A stretch of DNA of 7,787 nucleotides from Rickettsia typhi (GTDB lineage: Bacteria; Pseudomonadota; Alphaproteobacteria; Rickettsiales; UBA1997). The notes below the pieces were generated by a model. It was not told the origin of the DNA, did not search any database, and saw nothing but the letters and a program-made list of their open reading frames with translations. Below are positions 1-5,997 of this stretch, piece by piece (the first letter of the stretch is position 1; every line of letters starts with the position of its first letter). Location: the NCBI GenBank assembly GCA_945874115.1, contig CAMCFD010000070.1, positions 1 to 7,787 on the forward strand, in the 5' to 3' direction. A program made the position numbers and the translations under genes.

Positions 1-60
1 GTCGACCATAATTCGCGCAGAAAAATTGTGCTTGAGAAATATAAGAAAATAAAATCATAA
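1..60 (+). CDS. C-terminal tail of an unidentified upstream gene (partial)
   Basis: The first frame is open from the window edge and ends at a TAA at 58-60, giving 19 residues rich in Lys and Arg (ending KYKKIKS). The stop lies 2 bases before the pncC ATG, the spacing expected of an upstream operon partner. Frame 2 is also open but stops earlier, at 50-52, and frame 3 closes almost at once. Too little is present to name a family. The call rests on position and frame only. Confidence 0.45.
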   Translation, partial: VDHNSRRKIVLEKYKKIKS

Positions 61-62
61 AT

Positions 63-560
63 ATGTTTTTTAATTCATTTTTGACAAAAAAAGTAAGGCT
101 GGTTATTGAAAATTTAGCTCAAGAAAATAAAAAAATCGCAATCGCCGAATCTTGCACTGGCGGGCTTTTATCGGCTTTGTTCACTGAAATTTCTGGCTCA
201 TCAAAAGTTTTTGAGCGCGGTTTTGTGGTTTATTCTAACGAAGCGAAAATAGAATTGATAAAGGTGAGGGCGCAAACTCTAGAAAAATTTGGCGCCGTAA
301 GTTCTGAAGTTGTGCGCGAAATGGCGGTTGGTGCGATTAAAAATTCTCAGAGCCATATTTCGCTTGCAATCACGGGAATCGCCGGCCCAGATGGCGGAGG
401 TGATGAAAAAAAAGTTGGCTTAGTTTATATTGCGGTTGCCAAAAAATCTGATCATGACATAAAAGTTTCGGTGCGAAAATTTAATTTTTCTGGAAATCGC
501 GACCAAGTGAGATATTCTTCAGTTGTTGCGGCGCTTGATTTGCTCGAGAATTTTGTTTAG
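63..560 (+). CDS. pncC: Nicotinamide-nucleotide amidase, stand-alone CinA C-terminal domain (PncC)
   Basis: This 165-residue protein is a complete CinA C-terminal domain without the N-terminal MoaB/MogA-like domain of full-length CinA. Members of this family deamidate nicotinamide mononucleotide to nicotinate mononucleotide in the cytosolic pyridine-nucleotide cycle. Family signatures are plain: AESCTGG at 28-34, with the Ser of the SCT motif as the proposed nucleophile; GSSxVFxxGFVxYSNEAK at 45-62; the GAVSSEVV segment at 77-84; and GIAGPDGGGDEKKVG at 105-119, close to E. coli PncC. Length matches the single-domain form (about 160-165). The ATG at 63 has no Shine-Dalgarno but gives the expected N-terminus, and no other ATG precedes the first motif. 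It probably shares a transcript with the gene ending at 60. Its stop overlaps the end of the opposite-strand GT4 gene by 4 bases. Confidence 0.93.
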   Translation: MFFNSFLTKKVRLVIENLAQENKKIAIAESCTGGLLSALFTEISGSSKVFERGFVVYSNEAKIELIKVRAQTLEKFGAVSSEVVREMAVGAIKNSQSHISLAITGIAGPDGGGDEKKVGLVYIAVAKKSDHDIKVSVRKFNFSGNRDQVRYSSVVAALDLLENFV

Positions 561-1636
561 TTTTTATTTTGAGGCACGCGTCCAAAAATTTCTTTGAGAT
601 TTTTTTCTAAACTATCAAACGAAAATCTTTCTTGCAATTTTTTAAAAGCATTTTGTGCCATTTTGCGCGCTCGTTCATCATCTTGAGAAAGCTTTAAAAT
701 TGCGTCTGCAAGTCTGTTTTCAATATTTTCATAAGGCGATGTTGCAAAAAATTCGGCTTCAATTTCTGGCTGCAAAATTTCAAGCGGACCATCGCAATTT
801 GACGAAACAATTGGCGTTGAGTGATGCATCGACTCAAGAATAACGAGGCCGAAAGGCTCTTCAAGAGACGGCAAAACAAAGATGTCAATTGAGTCAAAAA
901 ATTCTTTTTTATTTTTAATCCAGCCTAAAAATTCTATGTAATTTTCCATTTTTAGATTTTTTATCATCTTCTCGATTTCTTTTTGAAAATAGCCGCTTCC
1001 CGCGATTTTTAACACAAATTTTTTGCCTTGCTTTTCGTTCAAAATTTTTAACGCTTTTATAAGTTCGAAATAACCTTTTGTTCTGTCAAATCTGCTCATC
1101 ATTCCGATTGTTATTGTGTCTTTGTCGAAATTTATTTTATCGAAATTTGGCGAAATATTTGAGGTGTCGATGGCGTTTGAAATTGTAAAACTTTTTTCGG
1201 GTTCTTGTCCCAAATCGACCGTTTTATAAAAAATAGATTTATTGATCGAAATTATCAAGTCGGCGCCAACAGAGCGTTTGACGTTGTTGCTGTGATTCAT
1301 TGCAACTTCAAAAATTTTCTTATGTTTGATTTTTTTGATGGCTTTTCTAGCTAAAACGGTCGCGCGCCCCGCGTGTGTTAAAACGGCATCGGCGTCGAAA
1401 TCTTCTAATATTTTTTTTATGCTTTTTACCGCAAAAACATCATGAAAACCGAAATTATTTTTGATTTTTTTCGCTTCAATTCCAAGGCTTTCAATTTTGT
1501 CGCAGTAAGGCGCGTCGGTTTTTACGATTGTTAAAAGCTGGTGTCCAAGTCGATTTTTAAGTATATTTGAATAATCTATAAAAACCTGTTCGGCGCCGCC
1601 ATTTTGTGACGTTAGAATGATATTTACAATTTTCAT
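557..1636 (-). CDS. Family 4 (GT-B) glycosyltransferase, probable surface-glycan/LPS assembly
   Basis: This 359-residue protein has the two-domain layout of retaining GT4 enzymes, which move a sugar from an NDP-sugar to a glycan at the cytosolic face of the inner membrane. The N-terminal acceptor half carries the GGAEQVFIDYS loop (13-23). The C-terminal half opens with the donor-phosphate motif SRFDRTKG (181-188; Arg182 and Lys187 as expected phosphate ligands). It continues with the strand around LKIAGSG and ends in the EX7E motif Glu260 to Glu268 within EEPFGLVILE. A closing C-terminal helix follows. There is no signal peptide or membrane helix. The start overlaps the GT2 stop as ATGA (1636-1633), so translation is probably coupled. 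Donor and acceptor cannot be read from the sequence; partnership with a KdtX-like GT2 suggests LPS core or another envelope polysaccharide. Confidence 0.9.
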   Translation of the reverse strand: MKIVNIILTSQNGGAEQVFIDYSNILKNRLGHQLLTIVKTDAPYCDKIESLGIEAKKIKNNFGFHDVFAVKSIKKILEDFDADAVLTHAGRATVLARKAIKKIKHKKIFEVAMNHSNNVKRSVGADLIISINKSIFYKTVDLGQEPEKSFTISNAIDTSNISPNFDKINFDKDTITIGMMSRFDRTKGYFELIKALKILNEKQGKKFVLKIAGSGYFQKEIEKMIKNLKMENYIEFLGWIKNKKEFFDSIDIFVLPSLEEPFGLVILESMHHSTPIVSSNCDGPLEILQPEIEAEFFATSPYENIENRLADAILKLSQDDERARKMAQNAFKKLQERFSFDSLEKNLKEIFGRVPQNKN

Positions 1637-2394
1637 TTTGATGTTTTTTCTTTAGCTTTTGCGTATGAAATAATTGGATAAAGTGCTGCTAAAATTGCGA
1701 TTAAAAGGCCAATTGAGCCTTCTTTGAAGCCTTTTTTTATGATGAAAGATTTAAAAAAGCGTAATTTTGCCGCAATTAAAAGATAGAAAAAACCGCCTTT
1801 AATTTTCTTTTTGAAAATCATGTCGTTTGCCTTCCAATTTGTATAGCGATTAAAGCGCGCGATTAAGTCTGATATGTCTTCATCGACCAAATGAATGATC
1901 GGATTTTCTAGCTTTTTTACGACAAAATTAGCTTTAAAAGTTGGGTGAACTTCTTTGTCTTCGTCATATTTTTTTAAGCCTTTATAGGTTAAAGTTTGGC
2001 GCTCAAGAACCCCGAGAGTGCGAAGCCAGCCGTGTTTTATCCATCTTTTTCCAATATAATTTGCGATTGGAATTTTAAAACCGCAATTTTGTGATTTTGC
2101 CGTGATTTCATTGATTTCACGCGCTAGTTCTGGCGAAATTCTTTCATCGGCGTCAATTTCTAAAATCCACGAGCAATTTGCGGCGTTTAGCGCCACATTT
2201 CTTCTGGCTCCTTCTATATTCCATGAGCCTTCAATGATGTTTTTGGTATATTTTTGCGCAATTTCTTTGGTTTTGTCGGTGCATTTATCCAAAACAACTA
2301 TGATTTCATCAGGAAAATCAAGGCTTTTGAGGCAATCTTCAAGATTTTTTTCTTCGTTATGAGCGACAATAACCGCTGAAATGTCCGATTTCAT
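1633..2394 (-). CDS. Family 2 glycosyltransferase, KdtX/WaaE-like (LPS core type)
   Basis: This 253-residue GT2 enzyme has a GT-A fold. The N-terminal strand and loop VIVAHNEEKNL (8-18) bind the nucleotide. GARRNVALNAA (62-72) precedes the metal-binding DXD motif in LEIDADERIS (78-87; Asp81 and Asp83). The pattern, including the LDKCTDKT segment (35-42), matches the beta-1,4-glucosyltransferase group that includes WaaE/KdtX, which adds a hexose to the LPS inner core. Two hydrophobic stretches near the C-terminus (about 201-216 and 227-245), the first interspersed with basic residues, suggest membrane association as in that group. It has one of only two clear Shine-Dalgarno sequences in the window (AAGGA at 2403-2399, 4 bases before ATG). 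It is first in an operon with the GT4 gene and is transcribed from a near-consensus promoter. The exact sugar and acceptor are inferred, not seen. Confidence 0.9.
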   Translation of the reverse strand: MKSDISAVIVAHNEEKNLEDCLKSLDFPDEIIVVLDKCTDKTKEIAQKYTKNIIEGSWNIEGARRNVALNAANCSWILEIDADERISPELAREINEITAKSQNCGFKIPIANYIGKRWIKHGWLRTLGVLERQTLTYKGLKKYDEDKEVHPTFKANFVVKKLENPIIHLVDEDISDLIARFNRYTNWKANDMIFKKKIKGGFFYLLIAAKLRFFKSFIIKKGFKEGSIGLLIAILAALYPIISYAKAKEKTSK

Positions 2395-2413
2395 TAATTC
2401 CTTCCAATTTAAA

Positions 2414-2442
2414 TTGACATAAAAACCTTAATAGTTTATAAT
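2414..2442 (+). promoter_or_regulatory. Perfect sigma70 consensus promoter for sodB
   Basis: TTGACA at 2414-2419 and TATAAT at 2437-2442 are separated by exactly 17 bases. Counting the last -10 base as -7 puts +1 at 2449; the nearest downstream purine is A2450, the first base of the sodB ATG. The longest transcript would therefore be leaderless or have at most one or two untranslated bases for the long form. It would supply a 138-base leader for the internal start at 2588. Confidence 0.8.
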
Positions 2443-2462
2443 ATTATGTATGGAATTGTCAA
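2435..2462 (-). promoter_or_regulatory. Near-consensus sigma70-type promoter for the GT2-GT4 operon
   Basis: Reading the minus strand, TTGACA occupies 2462-2457 (inside the first codons of sodB). After 16 bases, TATAAA occupies 2440-2435. Transcription would begin near 2426-2428, giving a leader of about 33 bases that contains the GT2 Shine-Dalgarno. The -35 is a perfect match and the -10 a 5/6 match. Its -10 shares four bases (2437-2440) with the opposite-strand sodB promoter. In AT-rich DNA a TATAAA alone means little, but the spaced TTGACA raises confidence. Confidence 0.65.
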
Positions 2463-3178
2463 AAAGAAAATTCATCAAGACTGGTTTGTTATCTTTGGGC
2501 CTTGTTGTTGCTGGCTGTAAGATAAAAGTTCCAGAAATTTTTAAGACACAAAAAGAAGATCTTTCTAATAATTTTAAAGGAGAAAATATGACGTTTGAAT
2601 TACCAAAATTACCTTATGAAAAAGGCGCTCTAGCACCTTATATCAGTGAAAACACGATGAATTTTCATTATGGAAAACATCATCAAGCTTATGTCACGAA
2701 TTTGAATAATCTTATAACCGGCACTGAACTTGCAAATAAAAGCCTTGAAGAGGTTATTAAAATTAGTTTCGCTGAAAAAAAAGCGGGAATTTTTAATAAT
2801 GCGGCGCAAGTTTGGAATCACACTTTTTATTGGCATTCAATGAAGCCAAATGGTGGTGGAAAGCCAACAGGAAGCGTTTTGGCGAAAATTGAATCAGATT
2901 TCGGTTCTTACGAAAATTTCGTGACCGAATTTAAAAATGCTGGAGCGACTCAATTTGGCTCGGGTTGGGCTTGGTTAGTTCTTGATGGCGACAAATTGAA
3001 AGTTGTTAAAACAGGCAATGCAGAAACGCCACTAACGACGTCTGCGAAACCTTTGATGACAATGGATGTGTGGGAACATGCTTATTATTTAGACTATCAA
3101 AATGCGCGCCCAACTTATATTGACACTTTCTTGAATCACCTTGTTAATTGGGACTTCGTATCTTCTAACTTGAAATAA
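2450..3178 (+). CDS. sodB: Iron superoxide dismutase with N-terminal lipoprotein/Tat-like extension and internal start
   Basis: From residue 47 onward the protein aligns with E. coli SodB almost without gaps. SOD converts superoxide to oxygen and hydrogen peroxide. Metal ligands are His73, His124, Asp206 and His210 (long numbering), in HYGKHH, VWNHTFYW and MDVWEHAYYLDY. Gln120 in NNAAQVWNH is the iron-type signature. Normal family length is about 190-200; from Met47 it is 196, but the open frame gives 242. The extra 46 residues are not random. SKRKFIK (4-10) resembles a Tat motif with KR for RR, a hydrophobic stretch follows, then lipobox VAGC with Cys23, and a polar linker. Met47 (ATG at 2588) has a strong Shine-Dalgarno, while ATG 2450 lies at the predicted transcription start. 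Both starts may be used, giving membrane-anchored and cytosolic forms. The enzyme identity is very secure; the two isoforms are inferred. hisB follows after 9 bases. Confidence 0.97.
   Translation: MELSKRKFIKTGLLSLGLVVAGCKIKVPEIFKTQKEDLSNNFKGENMTFELPKLPYEKGALAPYISENTMNFHYGKHHQAYVTNLNNLITGTELANKSLEEVIKISFAEKKAGIFNNAAQVWNHTFYWHSMKPNGGGKPTGSVLAKIESDFGSYENFVTEFKNAGATQFGSGWAWLVLDGDKLKVVKTGNAETPLTTSAKPLMTMDVWEHAYYLDYQNARPTYIDTFLNHLVNWDFVSSNLK
2577..2590 (+). promoter_or_regulatory. Internal Shine-Dalgarno and ATG (codon 47) within sodB
   Basis: AAGGAG at 2577-2582 is followed by 5 bases and then ATG at 2588-2590, in frame with sodB. This ATG begins MTFELPKLPY, which matches the N-terminus of ordinary cytosolic FeSODs. 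Most other starts in the window have no Shine-Dalgarno at all, so a six-base match at the right distance is unlikely to be chance. Confidence 0.75.
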
Positions 3179-3187
3179 TTTGAATAA

Positions 3188-3775
3188 ATGAGAACGGCAA
3201 AAATTGAGCGCAACACAAAAGAAACTCAAGTTAAAATTGAAGTAAATCTTGACGGAACCGGAATTTATAAGGTCGACACCGGTATCGGATTTTTGAATCA
3301 CATGATTGAACAGCTTTCTCACCACAGTTTAATCGATATTTCTATGCAGGTTAAGGGCGATTTACACATCGATTTTCACCACACAACCGAAGATTGTGCA
3401 ATTGCCCTTGGTGACGCGATAAAACAGGCTCTTGGCGATAAAAAAGGCATTACGCGTTTCGGACATTCATATATTCCGATGGACGAAACTTTAAGCCGCG
3501 TCGTGATTGATTTGTCGGGCCGTGTTTATCCGGTTTTCAAATGTGAATTTAAGCGCGATAAAGTCGGCGACATGGATTGCGAGCTTTTCCGTGAGTGGTT
3601 TTTTGCTTTCGCGGCATCACTTGGTTGTAATTTACACATTGAAAATTTATACGGAATCAATAATCATCACATCGTAGAGTCTTGTTTTAAAGGTGTTGCT
3701 AGGGCTTTGCGCCAAGCGATTATGATTGACGAAAGAAAAAAAGATGCGGTTTCGTCGACTAAGGGCGTGTTATAA
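3188..3775 (+). CDS. hisB: Imidazoleglycerol-phosphate dehydratase
   Basis: This 195-residue protein is the single-function dehydratase of histidine synthesis. It turns imidazole glycerol phosphate into imidazole acetol phosphate in the cytosol and depends on manganese. Length is typical (about 195-200). Both halves of the tandem fold show their metal motifs: LNHM (36-39, His38), His45/His46, FHHTTED (63-69, His64, His65, Glu68), then NNHHIVES (158-165, His160, His161, Glu164), with the closing SSTKG. The form FLNHM for FLDHM and DFHHT for DDHHT occurs in part of the family and is not a defect. There is no phosphatase domain. The start has no Shine-Dalgarno and lies 9 bases after the sodB stop, so it probably depends on sodB transcription. 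No other his gene is in the window, unlike the usual hisB-hisH-hisA-hisF grouping. Confidence 0.97.
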   Translation: MRTAKIERNTKETQVKIEVNLDGTGIYKVDTGIGFLNHMIEQLSHHSLIDISMQVKGDLHIDFHHTTEDCAIALGDAIKQALGDKKGITRFGHSYIPMDETLSRVVIDLSGRVYPVFKCEFKRDKVGDMDCELFREWFFAFAASLGCNLHIENLYGINNHHIVESCFKGVARALRQAIMIDERKKDAVSSTKGVL

Positions 3776-3801
3776 TTTGTTGCAAATCTTTATCTTTGCA
3801 A
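3771..3801 (+). promoter_or_regulatory. TATAAT box followed by a perfect 7-base inverted repeat, upstream of nagZ
   Basis: TATAAT at 3771-3776 overlaps the hisB stop. The inverted repeat TTGCAAA (3780-3786) and TTTGCAA (3795-3801), with an 8-base spacer, lies across the position where transcription would start. It could be an operator or a weak hairpin at the 5' end of the nagZ transcript. There is no good -35 box 16-18 bases upstream and no T-run after the repeat, so neither promoter nor terminator is secure. Confidence 0.3.
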
Positions 3802-3843
3802 AGTGTCGTGCCACCGATATTCTTAAAAATAAAATAACGTAAA

Positions 3844-4803
3844 ATGAATTTGTTGAAACAGATTGCAGAAAATAAAAAACTTGCAAAGCCAGTAATTTAT
3901 GGCATTTCTGGTTATAAATTAACTGAAGAAGAAAAATCTTTCTTCACAAAAAATGGCTGTCTCGGATTTATTATTTTCGCGCGCAATATCGAAAATAAAG
4001 AGCAATTAAAAAGTCTGACAAAATCGCTTAAAGAATTAATGGGAAGTGAAGTTTTAATTCTTGTCGACCAAGAAGGAGGAAGGGTTGCGCGTATGAAAGA
4101 TCCGCACTGGAAATGTTATCCGAATGGCGAATTTTTTGCGTCACTTTATCAAGAAAATAAAGAGCGAGCTTTGAGCGCGATTTATCAAAATTTCGTTGAA
4201 ATTGCGAGTGATTTGGTGGAGGTTGGAATCAACGTTGATTGTGCTCCGGTGCTTGATTTATCTAGGCCGGAAACACATTTGGTTATTGGCGATCGCGCTT
4301 ATGGAAAAACTCCGAAAGAAGTTTCTGATTTAGGAAAAAAAGTTTGCGAGGCGTTGTTGTCGAAGAATGTTTATCCGGTTATAAAACATATTCCGGGACA
4401 TGGTCGCGCCACGTCGGACAGTCATCTTGAGCTGCCAATTGTCGGTGCTTCTTTACAAGAATTGCAAAAAACAGATTTTGCGGTGTTTAAAGATTTCTGT
4501 GATCAAAAATTTGCGATGACGGCCCACGTTTTATATAGCGCAATTGATGATAAAAAATGTGCGACGATTTCGCCAAAAATGATCAAATTAATTCGCGAAG
4601 AAATTGGCTTCAAAAATATTTTAATGTCTGACGATTTATCGATGAAAGCGCTTGGTGGAAGTTTTCAAGATCGCACTAAGGCAGCTCTTGACGCGGGTTG
4701 TGACTTAATTTTGCATTGCAATGGAAATATGACCGAAATGCAGGAAATAAACGAAGCTTTGCCGAGAATTAAAGATGATTTATTAGAAAGGTTAGTAAAA
4801 TAA
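3844..4803 (+). CDS. nagZ: Beta-N-acetylhexosaminidase, glycoside hydrolase family 3
   Basis: NagZ removes N-acetylglucosamine from GlcNAc-anhydroMurNAc muropeptides in the cytosol during peptidoglycan recycling. The 319-residue protein is a single TIM-barrel GH3 domain without the second domain of larger GH3 enzymes; the family norm is about 330-345, so it is slightly short. Diagnostic motifs are DQEGGRVARM (75-84), KHIPGHGRATSDSH (181-194, carrying the Asp192/His194 acid-base pair) and MSDDLSM (261-267), in which Asp263 is the expected nucleophile. There is no signal peptide, as expected for a cytosolic enzyme. The ATG sits in an A-rich context without a Shine-Dalgarno. It lies 68 bases after hisB and 151 bases before nrnC, so it may have its own promoter. 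Confidence 0.95.
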   Translation: MNLLKQIAENKKLAKPVIYGISGYKLTEEEKSFFTKNGCLGFIIFARNIENKEQLKSLTKSLKELMGSEVLILVDQEGGRVARMKDPHWKCYPNGEFFASLYQENKERALSAIYQNFVEIASDLVEVGINVDCAPVLDLSRPETHLVIGDRAYGKTPKEVSDLGKKVCEALLSKNVYPVIKHIPGHGRATSDSHLELPIVGASLQELQKTDFAVFKDFCDQKFAMTAHVLYSAIDDKKCATISPKMIKLIREEIGFKNILMSDDLSMKALGGSFQDRTKAALDAGCDLILHCNGNMTEMQEINEALPRIKDDLLERLVK

Positions 4804-4954
4804 ATTATTTGCGACTTTTTTTGATTATCGAGATATTTTCGTAAAACGGTGCAGCCGCTTATGAATCGAGCAATTGTCAATCATAGTTTCGTTGCTGTTT
4901 ATGAGTTGTGTGCCAAAAATATTTTAGAAAAATAGTAAATTAAAACAAAATAAA
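4804..4954. other. Longest intergenic gap (nagZ-nrnC), no supported gene
   Basis: This 151-base stretch holds a T7 run just after the nagZ stop without a convincing hairpin before it, and only short weak stems. A frame starting with ATG at 4861 and ending with TAG at 4933-4935 would give a 24-residue peptide. It has no Shine-Dalgarno and resembles no family I know. A GANTC site (4863-4867), the CcrM methylation target in alphaproteobacteria, falls inside. The nrnC promoter should be here, but I cannot pick out a good -35/-10 pair. Confidence 0.4.
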
Positions 4955-5566
4955 ATGACCAATTTTTTATATAAAAATGATTTACCAAATGATGTAAATC
5001 TCGGAAAATCTATCGCGATTGACACTGAAACTATGGGTCTTAAAACCAAGCGCGACAGGCTTTGCTTGATTCAAATTTCATCAGGAGACGGCAATGCTCA
5101 CTTGGTTCAACTTGATGGGAAAAATTATGACGCGCCAAATTTGCGCAAGATTTTATCTGACGAAACTGTGTTAAAAATATTTCATTTTGCGCGTTTCGAC
5201 ATAGCGGCTTTGAATCATTATTTGAAACTTGATATTAGAAATATTTATTGTACAAAAATTGCTTCAAGGCTTGTTAGAACTTACTCTGACGCGCATGGGC
5301 TTAAATCTTTGTGCGACGAACTTTTGTCGGTTGAAATATCGAAAAAACAACAATCTTCTGACTGGGGAAATATTGAAATCTCGCCAAACCAGATAAAATA
5401 TGCGGCGCAAGATGTTTTATATCTTCATAAATTGAAAGAAAAATTAGACGAAATGATTAAAAGAGAGGGTCGCCAAGAAATTTTTGAGACTTGCTTGAAA
5501 TTTTTACCAACCCGCGCGAAGCTTGATTTGCTTGGCTTCGACGAAATTGATATTTTTGCGCATTAA
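4955..5566 (+). CDS. nrnC: NrnC-type 3'-5' oligoribonuclease (DEDDy exonuclease, RNase D-like)
   Basis: This 203-residue protein is a single DEDDy exonuclease domain with no HRDC domains, so it is about half the length of true RNase D. Catalytic residues are visible: Asp23 and Glu25 in IDTETMGL, Asp82 in FHFARFD, and the YxxxD pair Tyr149/Asp153 in YAAQDVLYLH. The motifs KRDRLCLIQISSGDG (32-46), CTKIASRLVRTYSDAHGLK (99-117), KKQQSSDW (130-137) and the ending LGFDEIDIFAH match Bartonella NrnC closely. NrnC degrades two- to five-base RNAs, including pGpG from cyclic-di-GMP breakdown, and fills the role of Orn in alphaproteobacteria; it is an octamer. Databases often name it ribonuclease D. The lipoprotein gene begins 5 bases after its stop and is likely cotranscribed. 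Confidence 0.93.
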   Translation: MTNFLYKNDLPNDVNLGKSIAIDTETMGLKTKRDRLCLIQISSGDGNAHLVQLDGKNYDAPNLRKILSDETVLKIFHFARFDIAALNHYLKLDIRNIYCTKIASRLVRTYSDAHGLKSLCDELLSVEISKKQQSSDWGNIEISPNQIKYAAQDVLYLHKLKEKLDEMIKREGRQEIFETCLKFLPTRAKLDLLGFDEIDIFAH

Positions 5567-5571
5567 TTTTT

Positions 5572-5994
5572 ATGATAAAAAAATTTCTCGTTATAATATT
5601 ATTGTTTTCATTGTTTTCTTGTTCATCTTATCGCCCAATTCTTGATCAAAATCAACAATATTTGTCGACGCCGAAAGAAGAATCGGATAAGAAAATTGAC
5701 CAATGCCTGAAAGACGGAGATTTATATTTGAAGCAATATAAAAAGCGCAGAATGGCTAAGGAAGCGGGTCGAAAAGCTGTTATTGGTGGCGTTATCGGAG
5801 GTGTCAGTAGTGTTTTATTTGGCCGCAATTTAAAATCTGTGTTGCTTGGCGGCGCGGTCGGAGCTGGAATTGGCGCGGGAATCGGGGCGCTTAGTGTTGC
5901 TGGCGAAGACAAAGTAAGTCCTGATCAAATTAAGCAGCGCTATGTCATCAATTGCTTGGCGCGAGACGGGTATGGTGTTATTGGTTGGGAATAA
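5572..5994 (+). CDS. Glycine-zipper lipoprotein
   Basis: This 140-residue protein begins with a lipoprotein signal: MIKKF, a hydrophobic core, then LFSC with Cys17 as the lipidated residue. The mature protein has a polar, charged segment (about 20-68). Next come two glycine-zipper runs, G72-G77 and G93-G105 with GxxxG-type spacing, that could form a paired membrane-associated hairpin. A conserved-looking tail follows (QRYVINCLARDGYGVIGWE). Related envelope proteins in other proteobacteria end in a similar Cys-Leu-...-Gly-Tyr-...-Ile-Gly-Trp pattern; their function is mostly unknown. Cys45 and Cys128 flank the zipper and could pair as a periplasmic disulfide. It follows nrnC by 5 bases and has no Shine-Dalgarno. 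Its stop is 3 bases from the converging ubiG stop. An outer-membrane location is inferred from Ser18-Ser19 rather than Asp after the Cys. Confidence 0.87.
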   Translation: MIKKFLVIILLFSLFSCSSYRPILDQNQQYLSTPKEESDKKIDQCLKDGDLYLKQYKKRRMAKEAGRKAVIGGVIGGVSSVLFGRNLKSVLLGGAVGAGIGAGIGALSVAGEDKVSPDQIKQRYVINCLARDGYGVIGWE

Positions 5995-5997
5995 TTA

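Noticed and set aside
63..560. pncC as a truncated CinA pseudogene
   Set aside because: The single-domain form is common and active in proteobacteria, and this copy has all motifs and the full usual length.
694..897. Reading frames of 60-130 codons lying inside real genes on either strand (for example 655-843, 694-897, 2102-2362, 5652-5912, 6116-6409, 7161-7550)
   Set aside because: Each is a shadow of a well-conserved gene in another frame, with low-complexity Ser/Phe/Arg composition and no recognisable domain.
557..2394. The two glycosyltransferase genes as a horizontally acquired island
   Set aside because: Base composition and codon style look like the flanking genes, and no transposase, integrase, tRNA or repeat borders them.
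3241..3320. HisB substitutions FLNHM and DFHHT as signs of an inactive enzyme
   Set aside because: The metal-binding His and Glu residues are all present, and the same variants occur in normal family members.
3780..3801. The inverted repeat after hisB as a rho-independent terminator
   Set aside because: The stem is AT-rich with only two G-C pairs, and the bases after it are AAGTGTCG rather than a T-run.
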